DNA from: Hymenobacter fodinae
GTDB lineage: Bacteria > Bacteroidota > Bacteroidia > Cytophagales > Hymenobacteraceae
NCBI RefSeq assembly: GCF_004745825.1
Contig: NZ_SRLA01000004.1
Span: 1-64,000 of the forward strand
Direction: 5' to 3'
Length of the DNA: 64,000 nucleotides
Below, piece by piece: positions 1 to 7,508 of the stretch. The translations under genes and the position numbers were made by a program. The first letter of the stretch is position 1, and each line of letters begins with the position of its first letter. Under the pieces are notes generated by a model. That model was given only the letters and a program-made list of their open reading frames with translations, ran no database searches and had not been told where the DNA came from.

Positions 1-340
1 GAAGCGGGCTGCAAAGATACTGCTTTGTTTTCTTCGTTTGCAACCCCGAAGACAAAAAACTTTTTCGCTTTCGGCGTTTCCCGCGCCCTAGGCCACTTTC
101 TGGTCGGAAGCGGGGTGCAAAGGTAAGCAGCTTTTTCGAACTAGCAAGCGAGAAGCAAAAACTTTTTTTCTATCTCGGGTGCCTCGGCGCTTCCTCTTGA
201 AGCGGGGTGCAAAGGTACGCAGAGCGTTTCTGCTTTTCCTAGTGCGCCGCGCAACTTTTTCTGCGCCCGGTTCGTAACCCGCCTCCGTTCGATTTGGGAG
301 TGCAAAAGTCCGCCTTTCATTTCGCTTTTGCAAGCCTGCC
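1..340 (-). promoter_or_regulatory. Leftward array of four repeated promoter-like units (probable rRNA operon promoters)
   Basis: Four imperfect direct repeats each carry, read on the minus strand, the Bacteroidota -7 box: TATCTTTG (12-19), TACCTTTG (118-125), TACCTTTG (210-217) and a weaker GACTTTTG (303-310). They lie 106, 92 and 93 bases apart. The first three are followed by a nearly identical start region GCA(C/G)CCCGCTTC. In the second unit a TTG lies exactly 19 bases upstream of the -7 box, the expected -33 spacing. A- and T-runs precede the units, like UP elements. Multiple tandem promoters of this kind usually drive rRNA operons, so I infer that a 16S gene lies left of position 1; it is not in the window. 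Confidence 0.55.
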
Positions 341-502
341 CGAGAAAATTTTAAGCGCCGTAGAATGCGTCTAGCCCCCTCCTTCTCTCCGTAGGCTGTG
401 GCATAACTACTTACGTAGGGAGGTTAGTTCACTGAGGAATGAAAAAACTTATCATTTCCCTCTGGTATCGTCAGCAAGTCGAGCTTCCACTTCCTTCTCC
501 TG

Positions 503-1804
503 CTACTTTATCCCGTTATCTTGAAACCATTCGTCCAGCTTTGCGGGGTATGGGCGGATTCTTTTTGCTTCGTATTGCTGAATCTGCTGACCTAAGGCGG
601 CGAGAAAGGGCAGGCCTACGGATTCGTATTCATACTTGCCATCATTGATAACCCCGTCTTTGTTGACATATAGTACTGCACTCAAGAGAAACTCCGTGTG
701 CTGAGTAGAGTCGGCGAAGTAGGCTACATCGGCAAGATAGCCGTGCGACATCCCTACTATATTATATATATGTAGCCCTGACTGCGCTGTAGCTTTGGGG
801 CTGCGTCCGTAATAGAGATACTTTTTATACGCATCAAAATAGCGTGCGGACTGATATAGGCTATACCCTGAGCCATGTGGAGTTTGGTACAAATAGTAGC
901 GCAGAAAGGCGTAATCGAGGGGAGTTAGCTGAAAACGCTGGTTTGCGGGAGTTGCTTCTGGGAACAGAATAGCGCGAAGCATATCTGTTACATCTGCCAG
1001 AGGAAGGTAATTGGCCGTTGTGAAATCGTATGGCTGTTGGATGATGTGGCCTCCTGCTTGGTATGCTCTACCTTTTGTAATGTGGCCTAGTGGAGCAGAT
1101 AGTGGTTGCCGGTTAACTACTGCTGGTTGCTGATAAACTACCTCTTTGGTTTGGGCACTGCGGAAACTAATGGGGTTGGTGTAGCGATTAGCGGCGGTAT
1201 CGCAAGGGGCGAAACGCCGCACGATTCGCGCATTTGGATATCCAAGCTGCTTAAGCCGCTGATTAAGTGGACCCTGGCCTAGAAACTCGTAGAGCCGATT
1301 GTAGGCTTGGTTGTCGCTGACCAGCAGCATGCGCTTGATATAGTTGCCAACTGTGTTCACCTTGTCGGAGTCGGCTGATACTATATAAGGAGCGGCAGTT
1401 TGGCAGCTGTGGTCCGCCAGGGTGGCCATGGGAGTGCGCCGGTTGAGTCCCTGAACTTGAAGTTGGTTCAATTTCTCTAACGACAACGCGACCGTAGGTA
1501 GCTTAACCATACTGGCCGGATTGAAATACTGGCGAGCATCGAGCCGAAATTCATGCTGCACAAAGTGAGGCTGGCTTTGCGCATCACGGTTAATCTGGGT
1601 GTAGATAATTTGCAGTTCATACTCCTCGGCGCGCTGTACAACGGGCAGAAGGCGCGGGTCAGCACGCAGCAGACTATCGAGCAGGCGACTATTAGCAACC
1701 CGCACAGGAGCTTCTGGAAGTTGACTTGAGACGCTAATGGGCTGCTCACTGCGCGTGAGTGGCAGGCACAGCAGAAAGTAAAGCAGCCGTGTTGCGTAGG
1801 CCAT
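503..1804 (-). CDS. Serine hydrolase, class A beta-lactamase-like fold, exported
   Basis: About 433 residues from an ATG at 1804. This start is preferred to one at 1900 because it begins directly with a hydrophobic signal peptide (MAYATRLLYFLLCLPL). The penicillin-recognising fold is indicated by an S-x-x-K motif (PASMVK, Ser near residue 98) and an SDN motif (VSDNQAY, near 163). The third motif, normally K-T/S-G or NKVG in related Bacteroidota proteins, reads NIVG near 348-351, so its lysine is absent. The C-terminal half keeps the family pattern of a long hydrophobic strand followed by NKDG. Likely periplasmic; substrate unknown. It could be a peptidoglycan-active or esterase-like enzyme rather than an antibiotic-degrading lactamase. 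The upstream lipoprotein gene has its own terminator, so this gene is probably transcribed alone. Confidence 0.75.
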   Translation of the reverse strand: MAYATRLLYFLLCLPLTRSEQPISVSSQLPEAPVRVANSRLLDSLLRADPRLLPVVQRAEEYELQIIYTQINRDAQSQPHFVQHEFRLDARQYFNPASMVKLPTVALSLEKLNQLQVQGLNRRTPMATLADHSCQTAAPYIVSADSDKVNTVGNYIKRMLLVSDNQAYNRLYEFLGQGPLNQRLKQLGYPNARIVRRFAPCDTAANRYTNPISFRSAQTKEVVYQQPAVVNRQPLSAPLGHITKGRAYQAGGHIIQQPYDFTTANYLPLADVTDMLRAILFPEATPANQRFQLTPLDYAFLRYYLYQTPHGSGYSLYQSARYFDAYKKYLYYGRSPKATAQSGLHIYNIVGMSHGYLADVAYFADSTQHTEFLLSAVLYVNKDGVINDGKYEYESVGLPFLAALGQQIQQYEAKRIRPYPAKLDEWFQDNGIK

Positions 1805-1889
1805 ACTGCAGTTGAATTCGCTTTGACTAATACTCAGAGAGGTTCTCTTCGTACGTTCCTCCCCTACTATAGCTGAAGATGTACCCATA

Positions 1890-1923
1890 AAAATAGCCAC
1901 ACCGAATGGTATGGCTATTCAAA
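1890..1923 (-). terminator. Intrinsic terminator after the lipoprotein gene
   Basis: The hairpin pairs AATAGCCA with TGGCTATT around a short inner stem and loop. On the minus strand it is followed by a run of five T. Confidence 0.7.
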
Positions 1924-1942
1924 AGACTGTTTGGCTACTGAA

Positions 1943-3226
1943 TTATTCAGTTACTGGCTTTGTGCGCTGAGCTAGCAACAGGTTAGAGTCGGTTTGGCGC
2001 CAGTTGTAGCCAGTACCAAATGGAAGTGGCCTAGGCGGATGCGCAGAATCGGTGTAAGCCGCCGTGAGAGCTGGCTGATACTGCTTGGCGAATAAATTAA
2101 TAGGACGCTTATACGTGCCGTAATAGGTGAACTTCCAGTTGGCAACGGGGAAATACTTCATCGCAATACCGGAATCATCTTGCAAAATGAAATTGCTGCG
2201 CTCTAATACCACGTTGCGCACTTTACTGAAGTAGCTTTTGTGCATGAGGTAAGTAGCTGACTTCACGTAAGTAGTCAATGGGCCTAGCGTGCGTACATAT
2301 TTCAAGACCACTTCTTTAGTAACACCCAGCTTCCAGTCGCTGAGGTCGGCGGAGAAATAGACTACTGATTTTTCTAGGCCGTCCTTTGCCTTCAGCGTTA
2401 ACTCAACGCCAGGCACAGTTTTCAAACCGGGTTTGCGAATAGTGGCAGTGTCCGCCTCCACCACCTGGCCATCAGCATTTAGCTGAATGTAGCGTACGGC
2501 GGTTACCTGATGGTCGGTGCGGGCCGCGAACAGCAGCAGCAGCGGAAGCACGCCATCGAGGGTTACTTCTTTTGCTGGCTTCACGCCCATTTGCTGTTTG
2601 CGTTTCGCAATCCAGGAGCTATCTGTTGTTTTACCGTTGAGGTCAACGGCCATATCGTTGGTGCGGAAGAAGCTGAAGTTGAGCACCGACCACAGAGAAG
2701 CTTTAAGTGCCGGAAACAGCTTCGGGTTTTGCAATGTGGTTTCCGACGGTAACGAGCCGACTGGTTCTAGCCCAATAAGAACGTAGCGGCTGCTACCAGG
2801 AAACATGGTAGTGGCATTGAGAAAGTCGGGGCCGCTGAAGGGGTAAAAAATAGTGGGGCTGGCTTTGCGCACGGAATCTAACTCTTGGGAAGCCCAGCGC
2901 TCAATTTTTACAGTACGGGTAGAGTCGTACTTAACCCAGCTTTTGTTGGCATCGGCGGAGAAAGCCTGCCAGGCGGGCTGTGCTGTTAGTGGCTGCAACT
3001 CACTTCCGGTGCTGACGGGCATCCCGGCCAAGAAAGAAGCCATGTCTTGCTCGGGGGTGACTTTTGGGGCCGGGGGCGTAACTGGTGCTGGTGGCCTAGC
3101 GGCAGAATCGGGAACTACAGCTGACTTAGCGGCGGCCTGTTCGACCTGCGTCTTAGGTTGATCGGAGCAAGCCGCTAGAGCAGCCAAGAAAACCGGCAAT
3201 GCGAGCCGGACAGCGGGGAGGCGCAT
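1943..3226 (-). CDS. Predicted lipoprotein of unknown function
   Basis: About 427 residues. The ATG at 3226 is chosen over an upstream TTG because it places the lipobox (LAALAAC, Cys 20) correctly. After the cysteine comes a Pro/Ala-rich linker to about residue 70, typical of an anchored periplasmic protein. The remainder is a globular domain with alternating strands and no motif I recognise. It is probably attached to a membrane by its lipid and faces the periplasm. A TACTTTCG sequence just upstream resembles a -7 promoter box. It lies 68 bases behind the potassium-channel gene on the same strand and may share a transcript with it. I cannot assign a function. Confidence 0.7.
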   Translation of the reverse strand: MRLPAVRLALPVFLAALAACSDQPKTQVEQAAAKSAVVPDSAARPPAPVTPPAPKVTPEQDMASFLAGMPVSTGSELQPLTAQPAWQAFSADANKSWVKYDSTRTVKIERWASQELDSVRKASPTIFYPFSGPDFLNATTMFPGSSRYVLIGLEPVGSLPSETTLQNPKLFPALKASLWSVLNFSFFRTNDMAVDLNGKTTDSSWIAKRKQQMGVKPAKEVTLDGVLPLLLLFAARTDHQVTAVRYIQLNADGQVVEADTATIRKPGLKTVPGVELTLKAKDGLEKSVVYFSADLSDWKLGVTKEVVLKYVRTLGPLTTYVKSATYLMHKSYFSKVRNVVLERSNFILQDDSGIAMKYFPVANWKFTYYGTYKRPINLFAKQYQPALTAAYTDSAHPPRPLPFGTGYNWRQTDSNLLLAQRTKPVTE

Positions 3227-3294
3227 GAGTTGGAGGGAAAGTGCAGGGGCGAAAGTAAACAAACCTCCGTAGCTCCGCCATAGGCAGGCGGGCC

Positions 3295-4125
3295 CTACAA
3301 CTTCTCACCACAGCGCCAGCAGTATTCAGCTTCGGGCTTATGATCGGTAGCCTGGCAGACGTGGCAAATAACCTGCTTATAGGTTGGTGAGGTACCTGAT
3401 GGCGCAGCCATTTGGGCGGACACAATTCCGGTAGGAACGGCAATAATGGCGTACCCAAGTATCATAAGAATAGAAGCCAAGGTTCTGCCCAGCACGGTGA
3501 CCGGAGAAATATCCCCGTAGCCCACGGTAGTCAGCGTTACGATGGCCCAGTATATACTTTGCGGGATGCTGGTGAAGCCGTTCTGCCCGCCCTCCACCAC
3601 GTACATGAGCGTACCGATAATTATTACTAAGGTGAGCACGGCTGTCAGGAACACCATGATTTTGAAGCGGCTCGCTTTCAGGGCCCGCACAATGAACTCA
3701 CCCTCGCCCACAAACTGGCCTAGCTTGAAAATACGGAATACCCGTAGCAGCCGTAGCGTTCGGATTACCAGTAAGTATTGGCTGCCGGCCAGCGCCAAAC
3801 TAATTAGGGTAGGCACTACCGATAGAAAGTCGACGATACCTAGCAGACTCAGGGCGTACGTCAGCGGTCGACGCACAACAACCAAGCGGGCCACGTACTC
3901 TATCAGAAAAATAACTGTAAATACCCACTCCACCGCCCGGAGTATGGGGCCATAGACAGCGTTGATGCGTTGAACACTCTCCAGCATTACTGCTAGCACA
4001 CTCAGCAGTATGGCCCACAACAGTATAATATCAAAGGCGCGGCCCGCGGGTGTATCCGACTCGAAGATGATGCTATAGGCCCGGAGGCGCCAGCCAGGAG
4101 TAGTGGGCTGAGGGCGAGCTTCCAT
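3295..4125 (-). CDS. Voltage-gated-type potassium channel with C-terminal zinc ribbon
   Basis: 276 residues, six-transmembrane ion-transporter family. The S4-like segment is arginine-rich (IRTLRLLRVFRIFK, about 121-134). The pore loop has the potassium selectivity filter TVGYGD (about 200-205), followed by the last helix. The C-terminus carries CHVC and CWRC separated by 11 residues (Cys 254, 257, 269, 272), a likely zinc ribbon. It acts in the inner membrane and conducts K+. It lies 18 bases downstream of the amino-acid permease gene on the same strand, so the two are probably cotranscribed. Whether the zinc ribbon gates the channel is not known from sequence. Confidence 0.9.
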   Translation of the reverse strand: MEARPQPTTPGWRLRAYSIIFESDTPAGRAFDIILLWAILLSVLAVMLESVQRINAVYGPILRAVEWVFTVIFLIEYVARLVVVRRPLTYALSLLGIVDFLSVVPTLISLALAGSQYLLVIRTLRLLRVFRIFKLGQFVGEGEFIVRALKASRFKIMVFLTAVLTLVIIIGTLMYVVEGGQNGFTSIPQSIYWAIVTLTTVGYGDISPVTVLGRTLASILMILGYAIIAVPTGIVSAQMAAPSGTSPTYKQVICHVCQATDHKPEAEYCWRCGEKL

Positions 4126-4143
4126 GTAGATGCAGAAATAAAC

Positions 4144-5481
4144 TCACGTACGGCCCAACTGCGCGAACCGATGCGCCGCCCACTGGCCTAGAAAATAAAT
4201 AACTAGGCCTACCGCCAGTGTCAGCAAGCCGTAGCAGGTTTCGAGTGGCTTGTCATGGGCCAGAAACCAGAGCGTCCAGCCATTAAGCCCGAGGAATAGC
4301 AACGGCGTAATTGGATACCCCCACGTGCGGTAAGGCCGGAGTAATTCGGGGCGCTTAAACCGAAGCACAAACAGGCCTAGCACTGTTAGAAACGTAAATA
4401 AGCTCAGGATAAACCCGGCGTACACCAATACTGCCTCAAACGTGGCTGACACGACAAACAAGAGAGTGAGGGCTAGCTGAAGTAGCATAGCGCGCACCGG
4501 AATTCCTTGTTGACTCCTTTTGGCCAGTGGGCGCAAGGGTGCTAAGTCCTCCCCCATCACCTGCACAATGCGAGGTCCGGCGAAGATCATGGAGCTGATG
4601 GTAGAAACTAACAGCACGGCTATTACGCCGCCCATGAGCCGCCCTACTCCTATCCCGAATAAATTGGTAGCGGCCACAAAGCCCACTTCAACCTGACCAG
4701 CCAATTGAGAGATAGGGGTAGAATACAGAAATACAAAGTTGAGGCTAACGTACAGGCAAAGCACAATGGCCGTACCTATCAGCAGAATTCGGGGGAGGTT
4801 GCGCTGCGGGTCCCGCACTTCCCCAGTGAGGTATACTGCCGCGTTCCAGCCAGAATAAGCGTAGGACACATAAATTAAGGAAACGGCGAAGGCTGGGCTC
4901 AACACTTGGTGCCAATCGGAGGAAGAGTGTGGCAGAAAGACTAGTGACTGTGGAGTAGCCACTACCAAGCCTGCCCCGATGAAGGCTAGTAGCACCAGCA
5001 CTTTTACAGACGTAATTACCACCTGCAAGCGGCTGCCCACCCGACGGCTCAGGGCGTGTACCAGCGTCAGGGCTACTACAACGCCGATGGATAAGGCCGT
5101 GGGCGATACGCTAGGCCACACACTTTGCGTGTACTTACCCAGCGCCATAGCGGCCAACGCGGTGGGAGCGGCAAACCCCACCGTAGCCGAAACCCACCCG
5201 GACAAAAAGCCCAGCACCGGATGATAGATCTGGGACAGGTAATGATACTCGCCCCCTGAGCGCGGCATGGCGGCGGCCAGCTCGCCGTAGCATAGGGCCC
5301 CGCAAAGCGCAATAACCCCGCCCACGGCCCATAACATGAGCAAGGCGAAGCCACTCTGGATGCCTAACACCTGAAACCCCAAACTGGTGAATACCCCCGT
5401 CCCAACCATACTAGCCACCACAATGGCAATACCTGTGAGGACACTGATTTTATAGGAGGCAACGGGGGTTTCTGATGGCAT
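4144..5481 (-). CDS. APC-superfamily amino-acid permease
   Basis: 445 residues with about twelve hydrophobic helices. The N-terminus has the APC first-helix signature: a glycine-rich break in VASMVGTGVFTSLGF (about 22-36) and the following LCYGELAAAMPRSGG (about 63-77). It is predicted to transport an amino acid across the inner membrane, by proton symport or exchange. The substrate cannot be read from sequence. ATG at 5481. It leads a short operon with the potassium-channel gene 18 bases downstream. A terminator lies upstream (5514-5557), so it needs its own promoter in 5482-5513 or relies on read-through. Confidence 0.88.
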   Translation of the reverse strand: MPSETPVASYKISVLTGIAIVVASMVGTGVFTSLGFQVLGIQSGFALLMLWAVGGVIALCGALCYGELAAAMPRSGGEYHYLSQIYHPVLGFLSGWVSATVGFAAPTALAAMALGKYTQSVWPSVSPTALSIGVVVALTLVHALSRRVGSRLQVVITSVKVLVLLAFIGAGLVVATPQSLVFLPHSSSDWHQVLSPAFAVSLIYVSYAYSGWNAAVYLTGEVRDPQRNLPRILLIGTAIVLCLYVSLNFVFLYSTPISQLAGQVEVGFVAATNLFGIGVGRLMGGVIAVLLVSTISSMIFAGPRIVQVMGEDLAPLRPLAKRSQQGIPVRAMLLQLALTLLFVVSATFEAVLVYAGFILSLFTFLTVLGLFVLRFKRPELLRPYRTWGYPITPLLFLGLNGWTLWFLAHDKPLETCYGLLTLAVGLVIYFLGQWAAHRFAQLGRT

Positions 5482-5513
5482 ATGCGTAATAGTTTGGGTA
5501 AAGATGAATAAAA

Positions 5514-5557
5514 AAACACCCGTCGCCCTGTGCCAGAATGCAGGATGACGGGTGTTT
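5514..5557 (-). terminator. Terminator after the DUF2480 gene
   Basis: Perfect 11-bp stem (AAACACCCGTC with GACGGGTGTTT). On the minus strand the stem runs directly into a stretch of T. It separates the DUF2480 gene from the permease operon. Confidence 0.75.
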
Positions 5558-5576
5558 GAGAAAAACGTACTTACCG

Positions 5577-6089
5577 CTAGGCCACTTTGGGTCGCTTATA
5601 AAGAGGTACCGTACTGCACGGCTCCCCGTACATCACACTGGCTGCCACTGGCAACAGTTTTTGCATGATAGCTACGTAGGCATATGTAGGCACCGGAATA
5701 GAGCCGCAGCCCTTCACCACCACTTTTGCGTCGCGGTATTCCTCCGCATCAATCTTGGAAATGGCTTCGTGGAATAGCTCCTGCTCTAGCGCTTCTAGGT
5801 TGCCGAACACGTAGCGGTGGGCATGTCCCTGCAGCTTGGTGGCTAGTAGCATATAGGCCCACGTGGGCACAATAGCGTCGGCGGAGCAGATGATGGCCAC
5901 GTTCTTGCCATCGTACTGGCTCCAATCGTGCGTTTTAATAAACTCGCGGAAGTCTTTCTCACGCAGAATCAACCCGTGAAATAGGTTGTCTTTGATATCG
6001 TACACCACTCGCTCACCGGGATGCAGCAGCTCCTCTAGGTTGAGGGAAGTAAGCGCGCTTTGTGCTACGCGGTTGATGATTTCTTCCAT
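5577..6089 (-). CDS. DUF2480 family protein
   Basis: 170 residues, soluble, with no signal peptide. It matches my knowledge of DUF2480, a conserved Bacteroidota family: an N-terminal MEEIINRVAQSALTSLNLEE, a central segment with KNVAIICSADAIVPTWAYM (about 62-80), and a C-terminal part with VVKGCGSIPVPTYAYVAIM. Its function is undescribed as far as I know. The conserved Cys/Asp and Cys-Gly positions could bind a ligand or metal, but that is inference. It sits 74 bases downstream of tsaB on the same strand, with a strong terminator after it, so the two may be cotranscribed. Confidence 0.85.
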   Translation of the reverse strand: MEEIINRVAQSALTSLNLEELLHPGERVVYDIKDNLFHGLILREKDFREFIKTHDWSQYDGKNVAIICSADAIVPTWAYMLLATKLQGHAHRYVFGNLEALEQELFHEAISKIDAEEYRDAKVVVKGCGSIPVPTYAYVAIMQKLLPVAASVMYGEPCSTVPLYKRPKVA

Positions 6090-6163
6090 GCTATAAGACC
6101 CACTGAGAGCGGGCAGCTTTTTTTAAATACTGAAGTAGAAACGCTAGGCCAGTACGGGCAGCC

Positions 6164-6862
6164 TTACCGAGCTTTAGGCGTGGTGGTATACACTTCCTTG
6201 AGGTAGAAAGGCTCGTAGTAGGCCACGTCCCGAAATTCCTCGCGCCGGTAGGCCTCCAGACCGAGAGTTCCTACCGCCACCGCGGAAGGCACTACCTCCG
6301 TTAAGAAACCGGCCTGCGCCGTGCTTGGGAGCAGCGACTGAAACTTCGCTGCCCCACTTCCGAAGAATAACAACCGATGGTGGGCCATTTGTTCGGACAA
6401 CGTGTCGGCATCCAGCACGAGCGGCGTGGGAGCCACTATTTCTTCGCCCGTATGGGTGTACAGCGCCCCGTATACTTCCATTCGGCGAGCATCCAGCATG
6501 GGGCAGTATAGAAACTGTTCGGGCCAGGCAGTGCTAGCCGCTACTTGGTACGCTAAGCTTTGTAGGGTACTCACAGCCACCAACGGAATATCCAGCGCAT
6601 AACACAAGCCCTTGCCCGCGGCAGCCCCAATGCGTAGGCCAGTATAAGACCCCGGACCATCCGACAACGCCACCGCCGCTACATCGGGTAAAGCATAGCC
6701 ACTGTTTTCCAGCAGCTGGCTCACCAATACGCTCAAGTGAGAAGAGTGCGATTTCTCCAGCCGCAACTCCGACTGGCCTACGAGGCTACCATCGGCCACG
6801 CGGTGCAAGGCCACAGAACAAACGGGAGAAGAGGTTTCGAGGGAAAGCAGCAGCGTTGACAT
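6164..6862 (-). CDS. tsaB: tRNA threonylcarbamoyladenosine biosynthesis protein TsaB
   Basis: 232 residues. TsaB is an ASKHA-fold partner of TsaD in the complex that puts the threonylcarbamoyl group on A37 of ANN-decoding tRNAs. Seen here: N-terminal LLLSLETSSPVCSVAL, the HSSHLSVLV segment (about 39-47), and the diagnostic SDGPGSYTGLRIG (about 67-79) followed by GKGLCYAL. Length is typical. The -7 promoter box TACCTTTG (6867-6874, minus strand) ends only four bases before the ATG, so the transcript is probably leaderless. The DUF2480 gene follows on the same strand. Confidence 0.95.
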   Translation of the reverse strand: MSTLLLSLETSSPVCSVALHRVADGSLVGQSELRLEKSHSSHLSVLVSQLLENSGYALPDVAAVALSDGPGSYTGLRIGAAAGKGLCYALDIPLVAVSTLQSLAYQVAASTAWPEQFLYCPMLDARRMEVYGALYTHTGEEIVAPTPLVLDADTLSEQMAHHRLLFFGSGAAKFQSLLPSTAQAGFLTEVVPSAVAVGTLGLEAYRREEFRDVAYYEPFYLKEVYTTTPKAR

Positions 6863-6866
6863 AAAG

Positions 6867-6874
6867 CAAAGGTA
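6867..6874 (-). promoter_or_regulatory. Bacteroidota -7 promoter box of tsaB
   Basis: TACCTTTG on the minus strand, matching TAnnTTTG. It ends four bases before the tsaB ATG, leaving essentially no 5' leader. Confidence 0.55.
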
Positions 6875-6893
6875 CTGCTGCCACGCGGAAGCT

Positions 6894-7433
6894 TTACTTA
6901 TCTTTTCCTAACCGATCTAAGGCCTGCCTTTGCCATTGATCTTCTTCCCAGAGGACATTTATGCGCGGTTGTATTACCCAGACGCCAATAGGCCAGCACA
7001 GAAAAAGCATGAATGTTCCAAAGTAAAATCCAAACTCTGGTTTACGCTGCTTTTCTATAGCTACAAGAGATACAGCGAGAAACCAAGGTGCATGAAGCAT
7101 TGCGAAAAACACATAAATCAGTAATAGCCCTGCAAGTCCCTTTGCATGAATTGAGCGATCCTCAGTTAGAATAGCTAGCCCTCCAAAAAACACTATTATC
7201 AGTGCAATATTGATCGAGAACCATAGCAAACTATAGTCGACTTTAGGTGGCAAAAAACGAAATAATGCATTGCCTAATAAAGCAAACCAGAGAAAGTAGA
7301 AGAAATAGCCTATAGCGCCAATAATACCTGATAATTCGAGGTTCTCGTTAATTAAAATATTCGCCAGTACAATTGCTGATGAGCTGTATAGAAATACCTG
7401 CCAATGTTTTGCACGCAGTACTATATCATTCAT
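6894..7433 (-). CDS. Hypothetical inner-membrane protein, five or so helices
   Basis: 179 residues. I do not recognise the family. About five hydrophobic helices (near 12-30, 37-58, 68-90, 98-122, 132-152) are followed by a charged, Trp-containing tail (WEEDQWQRQALDRLGK). The gene is clearly more A+T-rich than its neighbours and uses many AAT, ATA and TTA codons, which may point to acquisition or relaxed selection. It is isolated: a terminator lies just upstream (7450-7492) and tsaB has its own promoter downstream. The ATG at 7433 follows an AT-rich stretch. Confidence 0.7.
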   Translation of the reverse strand: MNDIVLRAKHWQVFLYSSSAIVLANILINENLELSGIIGAIGYFFYFLWFALLGNALFRFLPPKVDYSLLWFSINIALIIVFFGGLAILTEDRSIHAKGLAGLLLIYVFFAMLHAPWFLAVSLVAIEKQRKPEFGFYFGTFMLFLCWPIGVWVIQPRINVLWEEDQWQRQALDRLGKDK

Positions 7434-7449
7434 TTCATAGAAATTAAAT

Positions 7450-7492
7450 AAAACAGAAAAGCAGTCTCAATATGAGGCTGCTTTTCTGTTTT
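7450..7492 (-). terminator. Terminator of the rpmH-rnpA-ctpA operon
   Basis: Perfect 15-bp stem (AAAACAGAAAAGCAG with its complement) around a 13-base loop, with T-rich 3' arm on the minus strand. Confidence 0.8.
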
Positions 7493-7508
7493 CCAATAAC
7501 ATAGGTCT

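Noticed and set aside
1..340. Four repeats at the left edge considered as a CRISPR array
   Set aside because: The units are about 92-106 bases apart, imperfect, and contain promoter boxes; there are no uniform short repeats with spacers and no cas genes.
439..648. Plus-strand frame starting MKKLIISLWYRQ
   Set aside because: It overlaps the serine hydrolase gene on the other strand, has no family character and no promoter.
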